64,000 nucleotides of DNA from Cristatella mucedo (taxonomy: Eukaryota; Bryozoa; Phylactolaemata; Cristatellidae). Shown here piece after piece: positions 50,573 to 62,734 of this stretch. Every line of letters starts with the position of its first letter. The stretch's first letter is position 1. The stretch covers positions 4,940,001-5,004,000 of the forward strand of contig WPIO01000014.1 in the NCBI GenBank assembly GCA_009760855.2, read 5' to 3'. The notes below the pieces were generated by a model. That model ran no database searches and was not told the origin of the DNA. It worked only from the letters and a program-made list of their open reading frames with translations. A program made the translations under genes and the position numbers.

Positions 50573-51645
50573 AACCTATCGACCACGGGAAGATCCGACC
50601 TCGGATCTGCCCTCTAAGCTACCCAAGCTGCCAAGCTCACACTTGCACACAATCAACGCAACAATCACTCGTAATTATGCATAACCTAACATCGCGACGT
50701 GCCAGTGATTCATTGGGCGGCGCACCAAAAAAAAAACTCCGGCCCCTTTCTCGGCTTTCAGCTTTCAATTTTCCGGAGAAAAAAAAAGCGGAACGCCCTC
50801 GTCGAGGCACTACCTAGCGCTGAAGCCGCGCGCTAGGTTGTGGTTCGTCTTAAGCCGTTCATTCCGGTAGGAGCGATCGCGGCGCTCCACTTCTCTCCTT
50901 CCCAACGTCGTCGAATGTCTGGCGTCGGCCTGCTCCTCAGGCCGAGCCACAGAACGAATAGCATGAAATCTCAGTTGGGCCATTCGGTGGTTGGCGTTCG
51001 TCTACAAGAACATGCATGTTAGTGCCCGCTCTTAAACGGAAAGTGCCACGCAAACGATGGTGAACCTCAGTCTCCTTCCGTAAAGCGGCCTTTGGGGAGA
51101 TGACGTCTCGTAGCTTCTTCCGTCGACGCCAGCTCTTCGTGACCACCGACAGCTCCTGTGATTTATACTCCTGCAGACATCTAATCGAAATTCCGGTTTC
51201 TCACCGAAGAAACACAGCACGATATTGGCAGTACTCACGCCAATCAGCTCGGCGAAGAAATTCGGAGGAAACAATTTGCGGCGCAGCTTGGTGCAGCGGC
51301 TGCTGCCGAGCGTTCGCGTCCGCGCTAGCTTTCAGCAGAGCGATTTTTTTACCATCTGCTGCACGCGTCCATCTACATAGCTGCGTCAGGTGCTTCCCTA
51401 GCGCCTGCTGCCGCGCTACTCCCACCCGCTACAGCCTGATGAGAATGGCTCATTTTGGGCGTTTCGATTTACTTGCACAGAAAATGTCCCTACCTCTCAC
51501 GTTAAAACTACACTCTTTTGCTCGTTCCAATTTACACGCCTACAAGTCTAATTCAGGAGACCTACTCAAGCAAGCCGCCTCCTGCGGAATTTCTCGTCCT
51601 AGGATCCTACCTGCAATTTGACAAGTCCCCGTTCGGGCGCCAAAA
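50573..51645 (-). mobile_element. Internal region of the LTR element, non-coding
   Basis: The 1.07 kb has no retroviral-type domains on either strand. Open frames (for example 51100-51621 plus) show no known similarity. No clean polypurine tract is visible beside the left LTR. Confidence 0.8.
51625..51642 (-). promoter_or_regulatory. Primer binding site, tRNA-Lys type
   Basis: On the minus strand it reads TGGCGCCCGAACGGGGAC, three bases after the LTR end. It differs by one base from the classic tRNA-Lys3 primer binding site and fixes the direction of the element. Confidence 0.88.
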
Positions 51646-52984
51646 TGTAACGCCGAAGGCTCGGCGGGGTAAGCTTGACCTGCCGCTTACCTAGCGGCGT
51701 AGCCTATCGCCTAATGCCGTTCGGTGCGCGCCTACGCGCAATAAGCTGGCCGCCACGAAACGAGCGTTTCTGGCGCTGACCTGCTTACCGTTACTAAAAG
51801 GGGTCGTGAGTCCGCGGCGTGAATTGGAAGCAAGACACATAAATTGGGGATTTTACTGAACTTTATTCGCAAGCGCACAAAGTCGCTGCGCGTCTAGTTC
51901 AGCTTTATCTCCACACTCCTCGCACGTTCAACACTCTTGCGGAGGGAATACTCCTCTACACTAAGCGCGACCCGGACCCTAAACCCTAACCGGTGAACTA
52001 GGAATCCGTTCCCACCTGTGCCGAGGGAATACCCCAAACACGCCAACTTAAACACTCGAGCGGAGGGAGTACTTCTCCACACTGAGGTGCGAACCGGAGT
52101 CTAAACCCTACCCGGTGAACTAGAACTCGGTTTCCACCAGTGCGGCCGGAATACTCCACACACGCCAACTCAAGCACTCCTGCGGAGGAAATAATTCTCC
52201 ACACTAAAGCGCGACCCGGAGCCTAAACCCTACCCGGTGAACTAGAGCTCCACACACGCCAACTACGCCTAGCTCGCGCCGGCAAATCCCTATGCCGAGA
52301 GCACGTGCTAGCGCGCGCACACACACGACACAAAAGAAACACAAAACACGAAAGAACAAACAAAATGCCAGCTCGGGCGCGATACGACCGTGTTCGGTGG
52401 GGTTCCACCGAATCCTCCTAGAGCTGTCTCGTCCTGTTCCGTCAATCGCTGGCGAACAGCCCGCCCTCCTCCCTCGCTTCCAGAGAAAACGAGTCCGACG
52501 GCGGAGCCGGACCAAAGACAGAAGACCACAGACAAAAAGACACCAGGCAAAAGACCCAGAGCGAGCGTCGCTCGACTCTTAAATACTTGGCTGAGACAAT
52601 GGGGCAAGAGCTTAGTGGTATTGGGCCCGGACACCTTGGCCCATTACGGAAAGGAATGACTACCGTTCCCAGGCCACTGGCAGGGCACCTCCGTCCAGCT
52701 TGAATGGCGAATGGGTTCCAGACGCTTCTTTCTTGGGAAGAGGGAAGGCGGGGGTTGACAGGCCAGCCAACATCTATCAGCAACTTCCGCGAGTATCGGA
52801 CCAATTCTAAAGGCCGAATCGCCGCTGCTCGTCTCCGAGCTTCCTGGCCTGCTCCTAAGCGCTTCCTCTCTAACCGCACTGACGCTCCTCTCTGGCTCAC
52901 TGCTCCAGGACAAAGGGGCTCTAGCCCGCCGCCGAACAGCTCTTGTTCGCGCTAACATTCAGCCAAAGCCAGCAGGGCGCTACA
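51646..52984 (-). repeat. Right LTR (5' LTR in element orientation)
   Basis: It is nearly identical to the left LTR. Differences noticed: a lost A in the CCCCAAAA tract, two extra bases in the GCGCAC tract, G to A near 52598, and G to A near 52783. It carries the same repeat array at about 51930-52265. Confidence 0.93.
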
Positions 52985-53400
52985 CATCTGTATTAGTTAA
53001 CCTCAAGGCCTCACGTCGCACCACCCGCTCTTCTGACTCTAATCGACTATTTGTACTCCCAACCAACTTAAAGTCCTTAGAAGACCTGCCTTCAGTTACT
53101 ACGCTCCCGATGCTTGGAACTCATTCATGACTAACATCGCGTCATCTCCTGATTTTAAGACCTCTAAAAACAAGCCAAACACCACCTATTCTACACAGCA
53201 CTTACTCCGAATGAATTCCGAGCGAATTGGCCATTTGTGTGGCTGTGCGTTTGAAACAGTAAGCGCGGGGATTAAGGATGACAGCTACGTGTTTGTGTAT
53301 GGCACCCCAAGGGACATGTCTTTATTCTTGTGTGCTTTGCTTACCTGTGCATGATTGAGTAAGTATTACTAACCTGGAGCCCTACCAACCAACGTCCGCG
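52985..53400 (+). mobile_element. LINE, 3' portion of copy split by the LTR element
   Basis: Translation continues the interrupted ORF (VLVNLKASRRTTRSSDSNRLF, VLPTN) and then degrades. A 3' UTR stretch resembles that at 29560. Confidence 0.8.
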
Positions 53401-53504
53401 AGTCCTTTGAGTGCTTGCCTTAGCGTGATAATCGTGTGTTTTTGCATGCTTGCCTTTTTGAGGACTATAATTCACCATAGAATATATGAAATGCTATGTC
53501 CAGC

Positions 53505-53582
53505 TTAATAATAATATCAAGACATTGTTGTAGCGCCCTAAGAGAACTAAAAAAAACTTCTTTGTAGCTTTACAAATGCAAA
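53505..53582 (-). mobile_element. LINE/SINE tail fragment
   Basis: Its complement has TTCTCTTAGGGCGCTACAAC and ATTATTATTAAG, a diverged tail. Confidence 0.6.
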
Positions 53583-53869
53583 GGAAAAGAAGCATGTCAA
53601 AGTTTAGGGATAGTATGAACAGCGCCAGCACACAGAAGATAATTTAAAGAGAACAAATCCAGCCACGTTATGCACCAGAAACCGATATGTTGTTGCTAGC
53701 CAGAGTTACTCCTCTGTGCTATGTCGATAACCTCATTCTTGATCGCCTAGTAGCAGTCGACAACTTTTTGGGACAGATAAGTTAATGTTCTCTGACTATG
53801 TCATGCCCGTGTAAAATCGCGAGAAATCCACAGTCTTGCTTTGCAATGCCGGCCCGAGTGTCCGCCGGC

Positions 53870-53960
53870 CTAGCTGTTGAGCCCGGCTTAGCTGTCGGGC
53901 AGTGACTCAAACCCACGATTTCTGGGTCACGAAGTGCTCGCACCTTACCTTCAGTCCGTC
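53870..53960 (-). mobile_element. tRNA-like fragment, possible SINE
   Basis: On the minus strand a GGGTTTGAGTC box B-like element follows TGACCCAGAAATCG. Part of a tRNA-like head may be present; no cloverleaf or tail was confirmed. Confidence 0.3.
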
Positions 53961-54234
53961 GATGTTGTTGCTGACATTGTCACAGGTGAGGCTTTAGCTG
54001 ACCTTTGACCGCACGACGCTTCCGGGGCTCCTTCTTCTTCCGTCGTTTCCCTTTTGTAGAGTTTGTCGTATGCGACGTTTCGTTGAGTTATTGCAGTGCG
54101 GCGCTCTGAGTGGCTTTCTCCGCTGTTTTTTTCTCCCGCTGTTTTCGGTGATAGCTACAGGTACGCATTATTTTCTGTAAGCTATGCTCTACATTTTTCC
54201 GAATCCATCGGTACGAGAAACACGCCCATCCACA

Positions 54235-54307
54235 ATGGCGGCGGGCAAAAACTACAAGTTTTACAAGGAAATTGATCGTTCTTTGAAGCTCCTCGTAGGC
54301 ATCGAAG
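54235..54307 (+). CDS. Possible first coding exon of an unidentified gene
   Basis: The ATG at 54235 sits in a good context (CACAATGG). The open frame reads MAAGKNYKFYKEIDRSLKLL, then VGIEG, and a donor-like GTAATT begins at 54308, giving a 73-nt exon with one base over. Another donor option is 54295. The peptide is amphipathic and charged but I do not recognise it. No matching downstream exon was found in the window, so this is only a candidate. Confidence 0.3.
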
Positions 54308-54782
54308 GTAATTATGGCCCATTGAAGTTTACCCAGTTTTTTGCCGTCAGCTCGGTTATCTCCAGCGGACTATATAGTCAGAATAGGCATATTTACCTTT
54401 AAGCGTTCTTTGCGATTTTCGTTTCCGTTAACCGGCCTCACGCAAGTACATCCAAAACGATAGATTTTGATACGCCAGCGCCTATTGAAAAAGCCTAGCT
54501 TTTCGTCACTTGTTTTGTATCTGTTTTGCCAGTGAACGTACTGAAAAGAATCAACATTTAGGAATCTCTTATTGCTCTGCAATAAGTAGCGAGAACATTT
54601 ATGCCGACCTGTAGCCAGTGTGTGGCAAATCCTTATGGCGCGCTGCAAGTTGGCCACCTGAGTGCTACACGGGCCTATTAATCACTTTACTATCATCTCT
54701 ATTATATTCTATTTAAAATAATCTTGGAAAGCGTAAAGGTTTTTTTGAGGTATATTCACTAACGATGTCAACCATTCGACCA

Positions 54783-54870
54783 TGCTTTCTTTGCGGCAAA
54801 TGTAAAGTGCCTAGAAAGAGATTAAGCTCTCTGAGGGCGCTACACAAATATATTATTATCATTAAGGTCA
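54783..54870 (+). mobile_element. LINE 3' tail fragment
   Basis: It has GCAAATGTAAAGTGCCTAG, AGAGATTAAGCTCTCTGAG, GGGCGCTACACAAATATATT and an ATT-like end. The CTACACAAAT part is closer to the SINE tail than the other LINE tails. Confidence 0.8.
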
Positions 54871-57194
54871 CTAGTCAGTAGGCCCACCGAATCTTTTGCG
54901 ATAGTGTAAGTCTGATAACCATGTCATTTTTTTGAATCTTTTGTTTGTTATGTGTAGCCGCTCAATCAATGAGGAGTCCGTATCGCACAGTTCTTCAAGG
55001 AGAGTAAATATAACCCGCCACTCCAGCACAATCTAATCGTATGCATTTTTCTATGTTATTTGACCGACTTAGCTTTTTGAATCATTCAACCAACGATGAC
55101 AAATTAAAATGCGAAACATCAGCCTATACAATTTCGTAGGCTAGCCGTGGTGTTTGCGGTAGCGTGGAGAACTCAACTACCCGACGCAGGGCTTCCTCAA
55201 ATCTGGTCAAACAGCTAATGGCTACGAAGATTCCGTGACTGTATCGTCAAAATGTAATGTAACGTCTCTCCGTTTGCAAGTCCACCAAGCCACGCAGACT
55301 AACTGGGTGTTACGAAGGAGAGTTTTCTATAGCACCCAAGGTCCGAGCGGCTTTCGGTACGCATGCGGTAGCCAACAGACTTAATCTCGCTCCGCAATGA
55401 CCAAGTGAGAAGCAAAGCTGAGTCAGGAGGAAGTGAGCAGCATGGAAGTAGCAGCTCACGGCGGCTGGACAGGATGCGCCACAGTCGGCAGCAGGGGAGT
55501 AGATGTCTCTGCGTATCAATTAAGAAAATAAGTTCCACCATTCAGAGCCTGCAGAGCAAAATGCCACTGGACTTAAAAAGTTTTCAAGACTAGTAAGTAC
55601 AGCTTGGAATTGCAACTCAAAACAGTGCTCTTGATTGATCAGGTACAAATAGTATATATAAATTAAAATCTAAGCGTAATAACCAACCAAGTTCCATGCA
55701 CTTTCAACTAGTCAGTGGTTTATAAATTTACTTTCTAAAGTACGTTCGTGTTACTTACTGTGTGATGTTTTTCCATCTGAAACTCTAATTTGATACGAGA
55801 GGTTGTACACACATAAAGCAAAGCCAGTCGTCTTAGTAAAAAGCTGTATTTACAGCTGTTGGTCATCGTAACGTTGGCTTCCACATATGAGGGCTCAGTT
55901 GTATAGCCGATTAAACGCGTGCTAGCTAGCTTGATGTAACTGCAGTATTTCTCCAAGAGGTAACGCGGGAGTAAAGATGGGGAAGAAAACATAGTTTGGC
56001 ACTTACACACCAATTCACGATACTCGACTATTATAACCTGCCAGGCACGCATTGCATGACCATAGCCACCGTCATGAATTTAAATTGACAATTATAATAC
56101 CGTTGCTCTAATAAAATCTACTGACGCAGGATGCTCCCTGCACAGAGAGACCGAATACCTTCGAGGACGGAAATAAACTGGAAAGGACATGAAAGTATAT
56201 TACTAACTTGATCTCGAAACAGGAAAAGTCTCATAGCTATTAATATTGCTCAACTTACACCAGATACGATGCAGTGCTAATCAAGTGCGGCCGGCCTTAG
56301 CTCTGCTTTTGTTCAGCTTAAGTATGAATCTGTGGCTCTATATTTGCTTGATTAGTCTTTTCAGAGCTCAGTGCCAATATTTTAGCCAAAATCTACGCCG
56401 AGCTTTCCCACAACCTGATTGGAGAAAGTAAGTTATCTCAGAATATAAACCAGCAATCAGTTCTCGAAACATTCTGCTAAAAGCTGAGATGCTTTCAAGA
56501 GACAACTGGGGTTTACCAGTCTGATTAAAACTCGAAAGGTAATGGAGGCATACGGCCATATATAGCGCCATCAGGTAAAGGCAGAGAGGACTCCTCCACC
56601 TGGATCGTCTGCATCGGCAGGCGTCGCGGTGTCAATATGTCATGTTGGAAAGCCAGCAGCTCGCGCGTGCTGCTCGCGCGCTTGTGCAGTTTGAATATGA
56701 CAATATCCTAGGGACACAGCAGATTAGGATTCAAAGCATGAAAATATCTAATAGGGAAAGATAGCGAAACCCTCGCAATGCTTACCAGTGCTGCGAAAAT
56801 TGAGCTGCAAAGCCAGCTTTCCCTATTTTTATCGGTTAGTCTGAAAGCCTAGTAGCTTTCTTCATAGCTACACATGCCAGATTCCTTGTCCGTTCCCGGA
56901 GCTGATGTCGTACAGCGTCTTTAGCCACTCAGACAGTCGCCGGCTTGTCATCGTGGAATTAAGAAAAAATTCAGTTGTGTCAGTCCCGCATATCCAATGC
57001 TCTCGATATATTTGTTAATCCTCAGTTTTGCACGATCCAGTGGCATTCATTCTCTGGCTCCAACCGCCGCCTCCCGACATAAAGCCCGCTCATGCGTGTT
57101 CGTAGTTCGTTGCAGAATTCTTCCGAAAATAGAAGTTTTTGCTTACATCGTATTCAAAAACGATATAGCTTAGGCCTGTCTAAAGTTATTCTGA
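54871..57194. other. Intergenic stretch without recognised features
   Basis: Short open frames exist but none resembles a known protein. A weak start-plus-donor arrangement at 55561-55592 (ATG then GTAAGT) has too little sequence to judge. Confidence 0.4.
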
Positions 57195-60100
57195 TTGTTA
57201 TTTGACCGTAGAGCGTTTGAAATTACGTGCCTCTGGATATCTAAACGCTTATCTCTTCGGGCTGCTGGGCCGCCCAAGTCGGCGACGGCCTTAGCTACGC
57301 CGGTGGCTAGTAACCTACGCGTTAGTTACAATCGTGCGCATCTATTATCGCTTTTTCATCTTAGATCAAATGCATTCCTAGATGCTAATGCTGTTGCTAA
57401 GATTCGTGAATTGTGCATTAGCGAAAGAAAAGCGGAACCGCCGCCGCCAGGGGGCCGGAGCGACCGGCTTAGACGCCGCTCGTTGGGCTGGAATTGCGAG
57501 CTGAGTATCCGCTCGTTTGGTATTCCTAGCATTGTCTCGAACCGCTCAGCACACTCCCGCACATGAGTCACTGTGAATCTCTCTAACTTAGTGGTCATCA
57601 GGCTTGTTATAACTCCGGCGACCCGACTTAACGCTTGCCTTTGGAATCCTCGCTCAAAGTGCAATAAACCTCTGGTAATAAGCGACCTTATTTCTGAAAA
57701 ATGGTCTCGACTTGCTCGCCCTAACTGAAACTTGGCTAAAGTCGGTAAACCATCCGACAATTAAAGACGCTACACCGACGGGTTTCTCATTCTTTCACAC
57801 CCCAAGATCAATCAAAACTGGAGGTGGAGTTGCTGTTATTGTGCGCTTCAAATTCAACTTCTAGCCATTTGCAGTAACCTCGAAGCAGTATTTTGAATCG
57901 ATTGTATTAATTCACCCGAAAAGAAGCTACCGATGGTGGCAGTAGTCTATCGCCCACAAGGTACCAAATCCTCTATCTTAGATTTCTCCGATCTCATTTC
58001 GATTCGGTGTGCAAGAAATCGATCCTTGCTCGTTATGGGTGATTTCAAAATTCACGTTGATAACTTATCTGACGTTTTCAGCACTGAGTTTTGTGCATTG
58101 ACTGACTCATTGTCTCTTGTGGCTCATGTGCATGGCCCTACTCACATCAAGGGTCGCACACTCGACCACATTTTCTCATACAACTGCTCATCACCAATTA
58201 TTACCAAATCCGGCTTATCTGACCACGTGCAGATCTCATTCAATCTACAGTGTGTGCTCGCCTCCTCCTCCAAAATCACCTGTGAATCGCGAAACCTCAA
58301 GACTCTTGATATCGATGCGGTCCATGCGAGAATATCTGCCTCGGCTCTGCTGCTCAGTCCGGCTCCGATCTATCGTCATTGGTAAATAGCTACAACACGG
58401 CACTAGCTGATACACCTGACGAGTTTTCACCTCTGACTAAGCGAACTGTGCGATCTCGCCCAGACGGCCAGTGGTTTACCACAGACATTAAACTAGCGAG
58501 GTCTACAAAGCGCAAGCTTGAAAAAGCATACAAAAGATCAGGACTGACTGTCCATCGACAGGCATATGAAGTCTACTGTAGGTCGTACCAATCGATCCTA
58601 GCAAAGGCCAAGTCTAGCTTCTATAGAAACGTTGCTGAATCACAAATGCACAATCCAAAAATGCTGATGTCGACGATCAACCATCTCCTCAACCGCTCCC
58701 AGGTTAGCTGCTTACCAGATGATCCTTGTGATGATCTAGCCGATCGCTTCTCTCGATTTGTGTGTGCAAAAGATAGAAAAGATCGCTGCGATGGCAGCAT
58801 CCCCCTAGAGTGCTGTCCCTCGATTCCTGGCTGCACCTCAATGTCTACATTTAAGCAGGTCACTAGTGATCTCGTCCTGAAGCTCATATCCCAATCAAAG
58901 AAGACAACAAGTCCTTTGGACACTATTATTACTTTCCTGCTCTTACATTGCATTGATCTGCTGCTGCCATTCGTAACTAACATCATTAATATGTCATTAA
59001 CCTCAGGTCATGTCCCAACACCTTTCAAAAAAGCTGTAGTCAGGCTACATCTCAAGAAAGCGACACTAGACCAAGAGGACTCGAGCAACTATCGCCCAGT
59101 CTCCCTTGTACAATTCCGATAGCGACACTGGAACGAGTCATGGCAGACCATCTAAACTCATATATTGAAACTTCAAACCTTGCTAGTAAGTTCCAGTCTG
59201 GCTTTAGAGCTAATCCCACCACAGAGTCAACCCTGCTTCGGGTGTATAATGACCTACTTTGGAATGCAGACATGGGTAGAGTATCTCTACTTGTTTTGCT
59301 CGATCTTTCGGCAGCTTTTGATATTATCGATCACCAAGTCCTTTATGAGCGCCTCTCATCTCGCCTGGGCATCACTGGCTCTGCTCTGCAATGATTCAGG
59401 TCCTATCTTAGTGGAAGACTCCAGAGTATTGATGTGAATGGACGAAAATAATCCACGGCACTTCTGAAATACGGGATGACATAATACCTCGGATGACACT
59501 CATCTGCACCTTTGCTTTGATCGTTGATATCAGCCTTCGAGCACGTCGAATTCTCTCAACTCCTTTGCTGCATGTATTGATGACATTCGCACATGGATGG
59601 CAGCAAATTTTCTTACATTAAATGAGGATAAAAACCAACCTACTAGTTATGGGCAAGTCAAGTGTGATTCAGAAATTGGAAAGGCTAACGCTCAAAATCG
59701 ACTCTGCCAGCATATCTCCTGTTGAATCTGCATGAAATCTAGGTGTCATGTTCCAAAGTGACCTTTCATTAGACGATCACATCAGCTCCCCAATCAAGTC
59801 TGCCTACTTTCCGCTACATAACATTGTTAAACTTCGGGCTTGTTTAGATAAGGATACCACGTCTAAGTTGGTCCATGCATTTGTGACATCCCGTCTTGAT
59901 TGCTATAACTCAATACTTGCTGGCCTACCGGTATGTGCACTCAGGCGCTTACAGCTGGTGCAAAACTCTGCAGCTAGGCTTCTCTGTTGTGAGCGTCGCA
60001 GTTTCGACTTCTCGCCGACCTGTACTGGCTACCAGTCAAACAACGCATCGGCTTCAAGGTTTTGTCGCTCACAGGTCACATTCATTATTTGGCTCTAGCC

Positions 60101-60575
60101 TACCTAGCAGAAGCACTCCCCCACCAGGCTAAGCATCGAACCACCAGCTTTTTGGAATCTCACTGCTTACCAATACCTCGTACATACCTCAAATCCTTTG
60201 GAGACCGTGCATTTAGTTCGTATGCTCTCAAAGCTTGGAACTCATTCCCGATTTGCGTGACGACATCCCCTGACTTGACTACATTTAAAAAGAACTTAAA
60301 AATGCACCTATCTAGGACACCATTTAGTGGGTCCCTGCGACTCGTTCTTTATGTGCTTATGCGTGCTGACACTGTGCATGCTGCCACTAACCATACTTGC
60401 ATGCTGACCCTGTGCATGGCACCTCTAACATAGTAATTCATGTTGTTTATCAAACATGTAACCACTCACCATTCGATCGTGTTTCCTTTGGAGCAAATCT
60501 AGAGCGCCTAGAAAGAGATTGAGTTCTTTGAGGACGCATTATCAAGTGTATTATAATAATAATAATTATCATTAT
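57195..60575 (+). mobile_element. Nearly full-length CR1/L2-like LINE, inactivated
   Basis: Domain order along the plus strand: N-terminal LINE segment (YNRAHLLSLF, DANAVAKIREL at about 57330-57420); AP-endonuclease (LALTETWL near 57707, VAVVYRPQG at 57936, LLVMGDFKIHVD, LSDHVQ); linker (RSTKRKLEKAYKRSGL, SSNYRPVSL at 59085-59111); reverse transcriptase (FQSGFRANPTTESTLLRV, LLVLLDLSAAFDIIDHQVL); C-terminal region (LVHAFVTSRLDCYNSILAGL, ALRRLQLVQNSAARLL, RAFSSYALKAWNSF); then a 3' tail with AGCGCCTAGAAAGAGATTG and an ATT-type end. The core between the AAFD block and the YADD region is missing. Frameshifts and stops show it cannot be active. Confidence 0.9.
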
Positions 60576-60599
60576 TAACCTACATGTCAGAACTAGTCC

Positions 60600-60975
60600 C
60601 CCATTAAGCAAAGAATCATACGGCCCGCTGTTCTGATAAGAATCGTTTCACCATACTTCGTACGAACTTCAAAACCGTTGGAGACCGTGCCCTTAGTTCC
60701 TACGTCCCCAAAGCCTGGAGCTCACTACCGACGCACGTCACAACGTTCCCTGATATGATGACATTTAAAAAGAATCTAAAAACGCACCTTTTTATTACAG
60801 CATTGATAGGTATTTGTGATTCGTCTTTTGTACGCATGTACCTGCTTACACTATGCCTGCTGCTTTCGGATGTTACCACCAAGCATTTGATAATGGTTAA
60901 ATGCAGCATCTGTAAAGTGCCTAGAGAGCGATCAGTTATCTGAGGTCGCAATAAAAATGTGTTATTATTATCATT
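60600..60975 (+). mobile_element. Second LINE 3' fragment
   Basis: It starts inside the C-terminal coding part (ALSSYVPKAW-like in frame), contains DMMTFKKNLKTHLF, and ends with AAAGTGCCTAGAGAGCGATC and ATTATTATC. It is a truncated copy separate from the element to its left. Confidence 0.75.
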
Positions 60976-61712
60976 TTTATACTTATATATTCAATAGCCT
61001 TAATCAGTTACAGTTCCCACTTGGAACCACAACGTAGATAGCGCAAGGTTTGTTTCGATTAGTGAGAACGAGAACGAGAACGGATGTTTACTTTCGTCGT
61101 CTGCTCCTCTGCACACGGAAGCTGCTAAGGTTTTCTTGATGAGGCATGCCCTCAGTCATCATAAGACATCTGGCTAACGGTAGACGATTGTCTCCTCTAC
61201 GTGTTGCCATTCGAACAAGGCTTAGCATACCCATCGATCGCCAGCCAGCCAGCAGCAGCAGCAGCAGCAGCAGCCGAAAAGGAATCTCGTGCTGCGATTC
61301 AGTACGACGACACGATTCTAGTGAATTTCGTTGGAAAGCTGCGAACGCGCGGCGCTGCTTCGCTCACTTGGCAGCTGCCAGTGAGAGAGGAGAAGGTCGC
61401 GGTGGGCAGAGTTCGTGCCAGAGTGAGCCATTCATGCCAAGGCACTCGCGAGCTGCAATTGTTTCGAGCGTCGTTGCTCCAGTAGCCTAGAATAAACAAG
61501 GATTGCGCAAACGATAAGAGGCAGCAGCAGCAGCTTGGCACTGCTCAGCTGACACGGCGCTCTGGCTCGCGGTCTGGCCAGGTAGGACACGGTAGCTCCG
61601 CTGCGGCCGCAGCCAGAAAGAAGATGTACGCACCAGCGGCAGTTATTCAAAAGCCGCCAGCTTTCTCCATTAAAGATCTCGCAGTTCAAAAATATTCGCA
61701 TTAAAAGCGACC
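60976..61712. other. Unassigned stretch with a CAG repeat
   Basis: An open frame at 61146-61490 (114 codons) and one at 61201-61485 cover a (CAG)8-type run near 61250-61276. The predicted peptides do not match a protein I know, and I do not call a gene. Confidence 0.3.
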
Positions 61713-61895
61713 ACGTTTGCATGCTGACCCTGTGCATGCCACCCCTAGCTATGCTATTCATTTTGTTTGTTTATCAAGCATGATGTTGCTCACCGTTCGA
61801 TTGCATTTTCCTTTGCAGCAAATATAAAGCGCCCAGAGAGAGAGAGAGATTGAGTTCTCTGAGGGCGCTTTATCAAGTGCATTATTATTATTATT
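61713..61895 (+). mobile_element. LINE 3' UTR and tail fragment
   Basis: It is collinear with the 3' end of the 57195-60575 element, including CATGCTGACCCTGTGCATG, TTTCCTTTGCAGC and GAGTTCTCTGAGGGCGC, then ATT repeats. A GA expansion lies within AGAGAGAGAGAGATTG. Confidence 0.85.
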
Positions 61896-62734
61896 AACGC
61901 GATCGATTGTATAATTTCCTAATTAAGGCTGCAGTGACCCCAATTAAAAAACAGTATGTTTAGCTGATTGCTAAGCGGATTGGACAGCTCATAGGTTTGC
62001 TGCACGTAAGCAGCAAAGAGGCTACGCAAAGTTTTCTCTATAAATTTCACGTAGTAGGGCAGTTCCTGCTTATATATAGTGTTTGGTCAAGTGTTACCAA
62101 CGAAGTGTAGCGGCTTTTACGTTCGGGCAGAACTAGGCCGCAGCACTCGTAAAGGTGCTAGTCTCAGCCATCGAACGACGGATACAAGTGAAAACTGAAC
62201 TTGGTATCGAGGCTAGTGACTTACAGGTGCAGCACCAATTCACGTGCATATGCCGACAGTGGTGGAATGTAGCAGCAACGCAGAGCGCCCATGCCTTAAG
62301 ATAATAGGTCCACATCGAGAGCGTTGAGAAGTCTACCCGACAGCGATGGAGGGTTGCAAGCATACAAGCATGTCAGCCACGGCGAACGTCATCCGTCGTA
62401 CGTTGCCTCTAGTGCTAGTCTCAGTTGCTACACTCTGCGTCTAGTGCGCTGACAACTCATCGAGCTCAATGCCTAAAGCACAACTGATTTAGTAAGCCGC
62501 CTGCCCAAAAATACGGCTCCTAACTGTAAGATTTAAGAAATAATAAATATTTCGGCAGTCATAATCCGGCTAATTTAATAGCGGTGCCGTTTCGCTTTCG
62601 TACGCCTAAAGAGCAGGTCAACTTGATAACAAGAGAGGCAGAACGTGAATAGCTGCAGATGTAGGGTCGTGGATCTCATATCAGCTTACAGCATCGACGG
62701 TGCAAAAGTTTAAATTGGTGCGCTTTTAATTTCT
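61896..62734. other. Intergenic stretch without recognised features
   Basis: Nothing recognised on either strand. Confidence 0.4.

Larger units (their letters stand above)
49235..52984 (-). mobile_element. Non-autonomous LTR retrotransposon, complete, with 4-bp target duplication
   Basis: Two LTRs of 1338 and 1339 bp bound a 1073-bp internal region. LTR ends are TGTAACGCCG and GGGCGCTACA on the plus strand. The duplicated target is CATC (49231-49234 and 52985-52988). Orientation is minus because a primer binding site lies beside the right LTR and the minus strand carries TATTTAA- and AATAAA-type signals in the LTR. No gag, protease, reverse transcriptase or integrase is present in the internal region, so it must have relied on enzymes supplied by another element. 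Only two substitutions and two small indels were noticed between the LTRs, so the insertion is young. Confidence 0.92.

Noticed and set aside
51100..51621. 173-codon open frame in the LTR element interior as a possible gag
   Set aside because: It is on the strand opposite to the element and shows no gag-like zinc knuckle or other domain.
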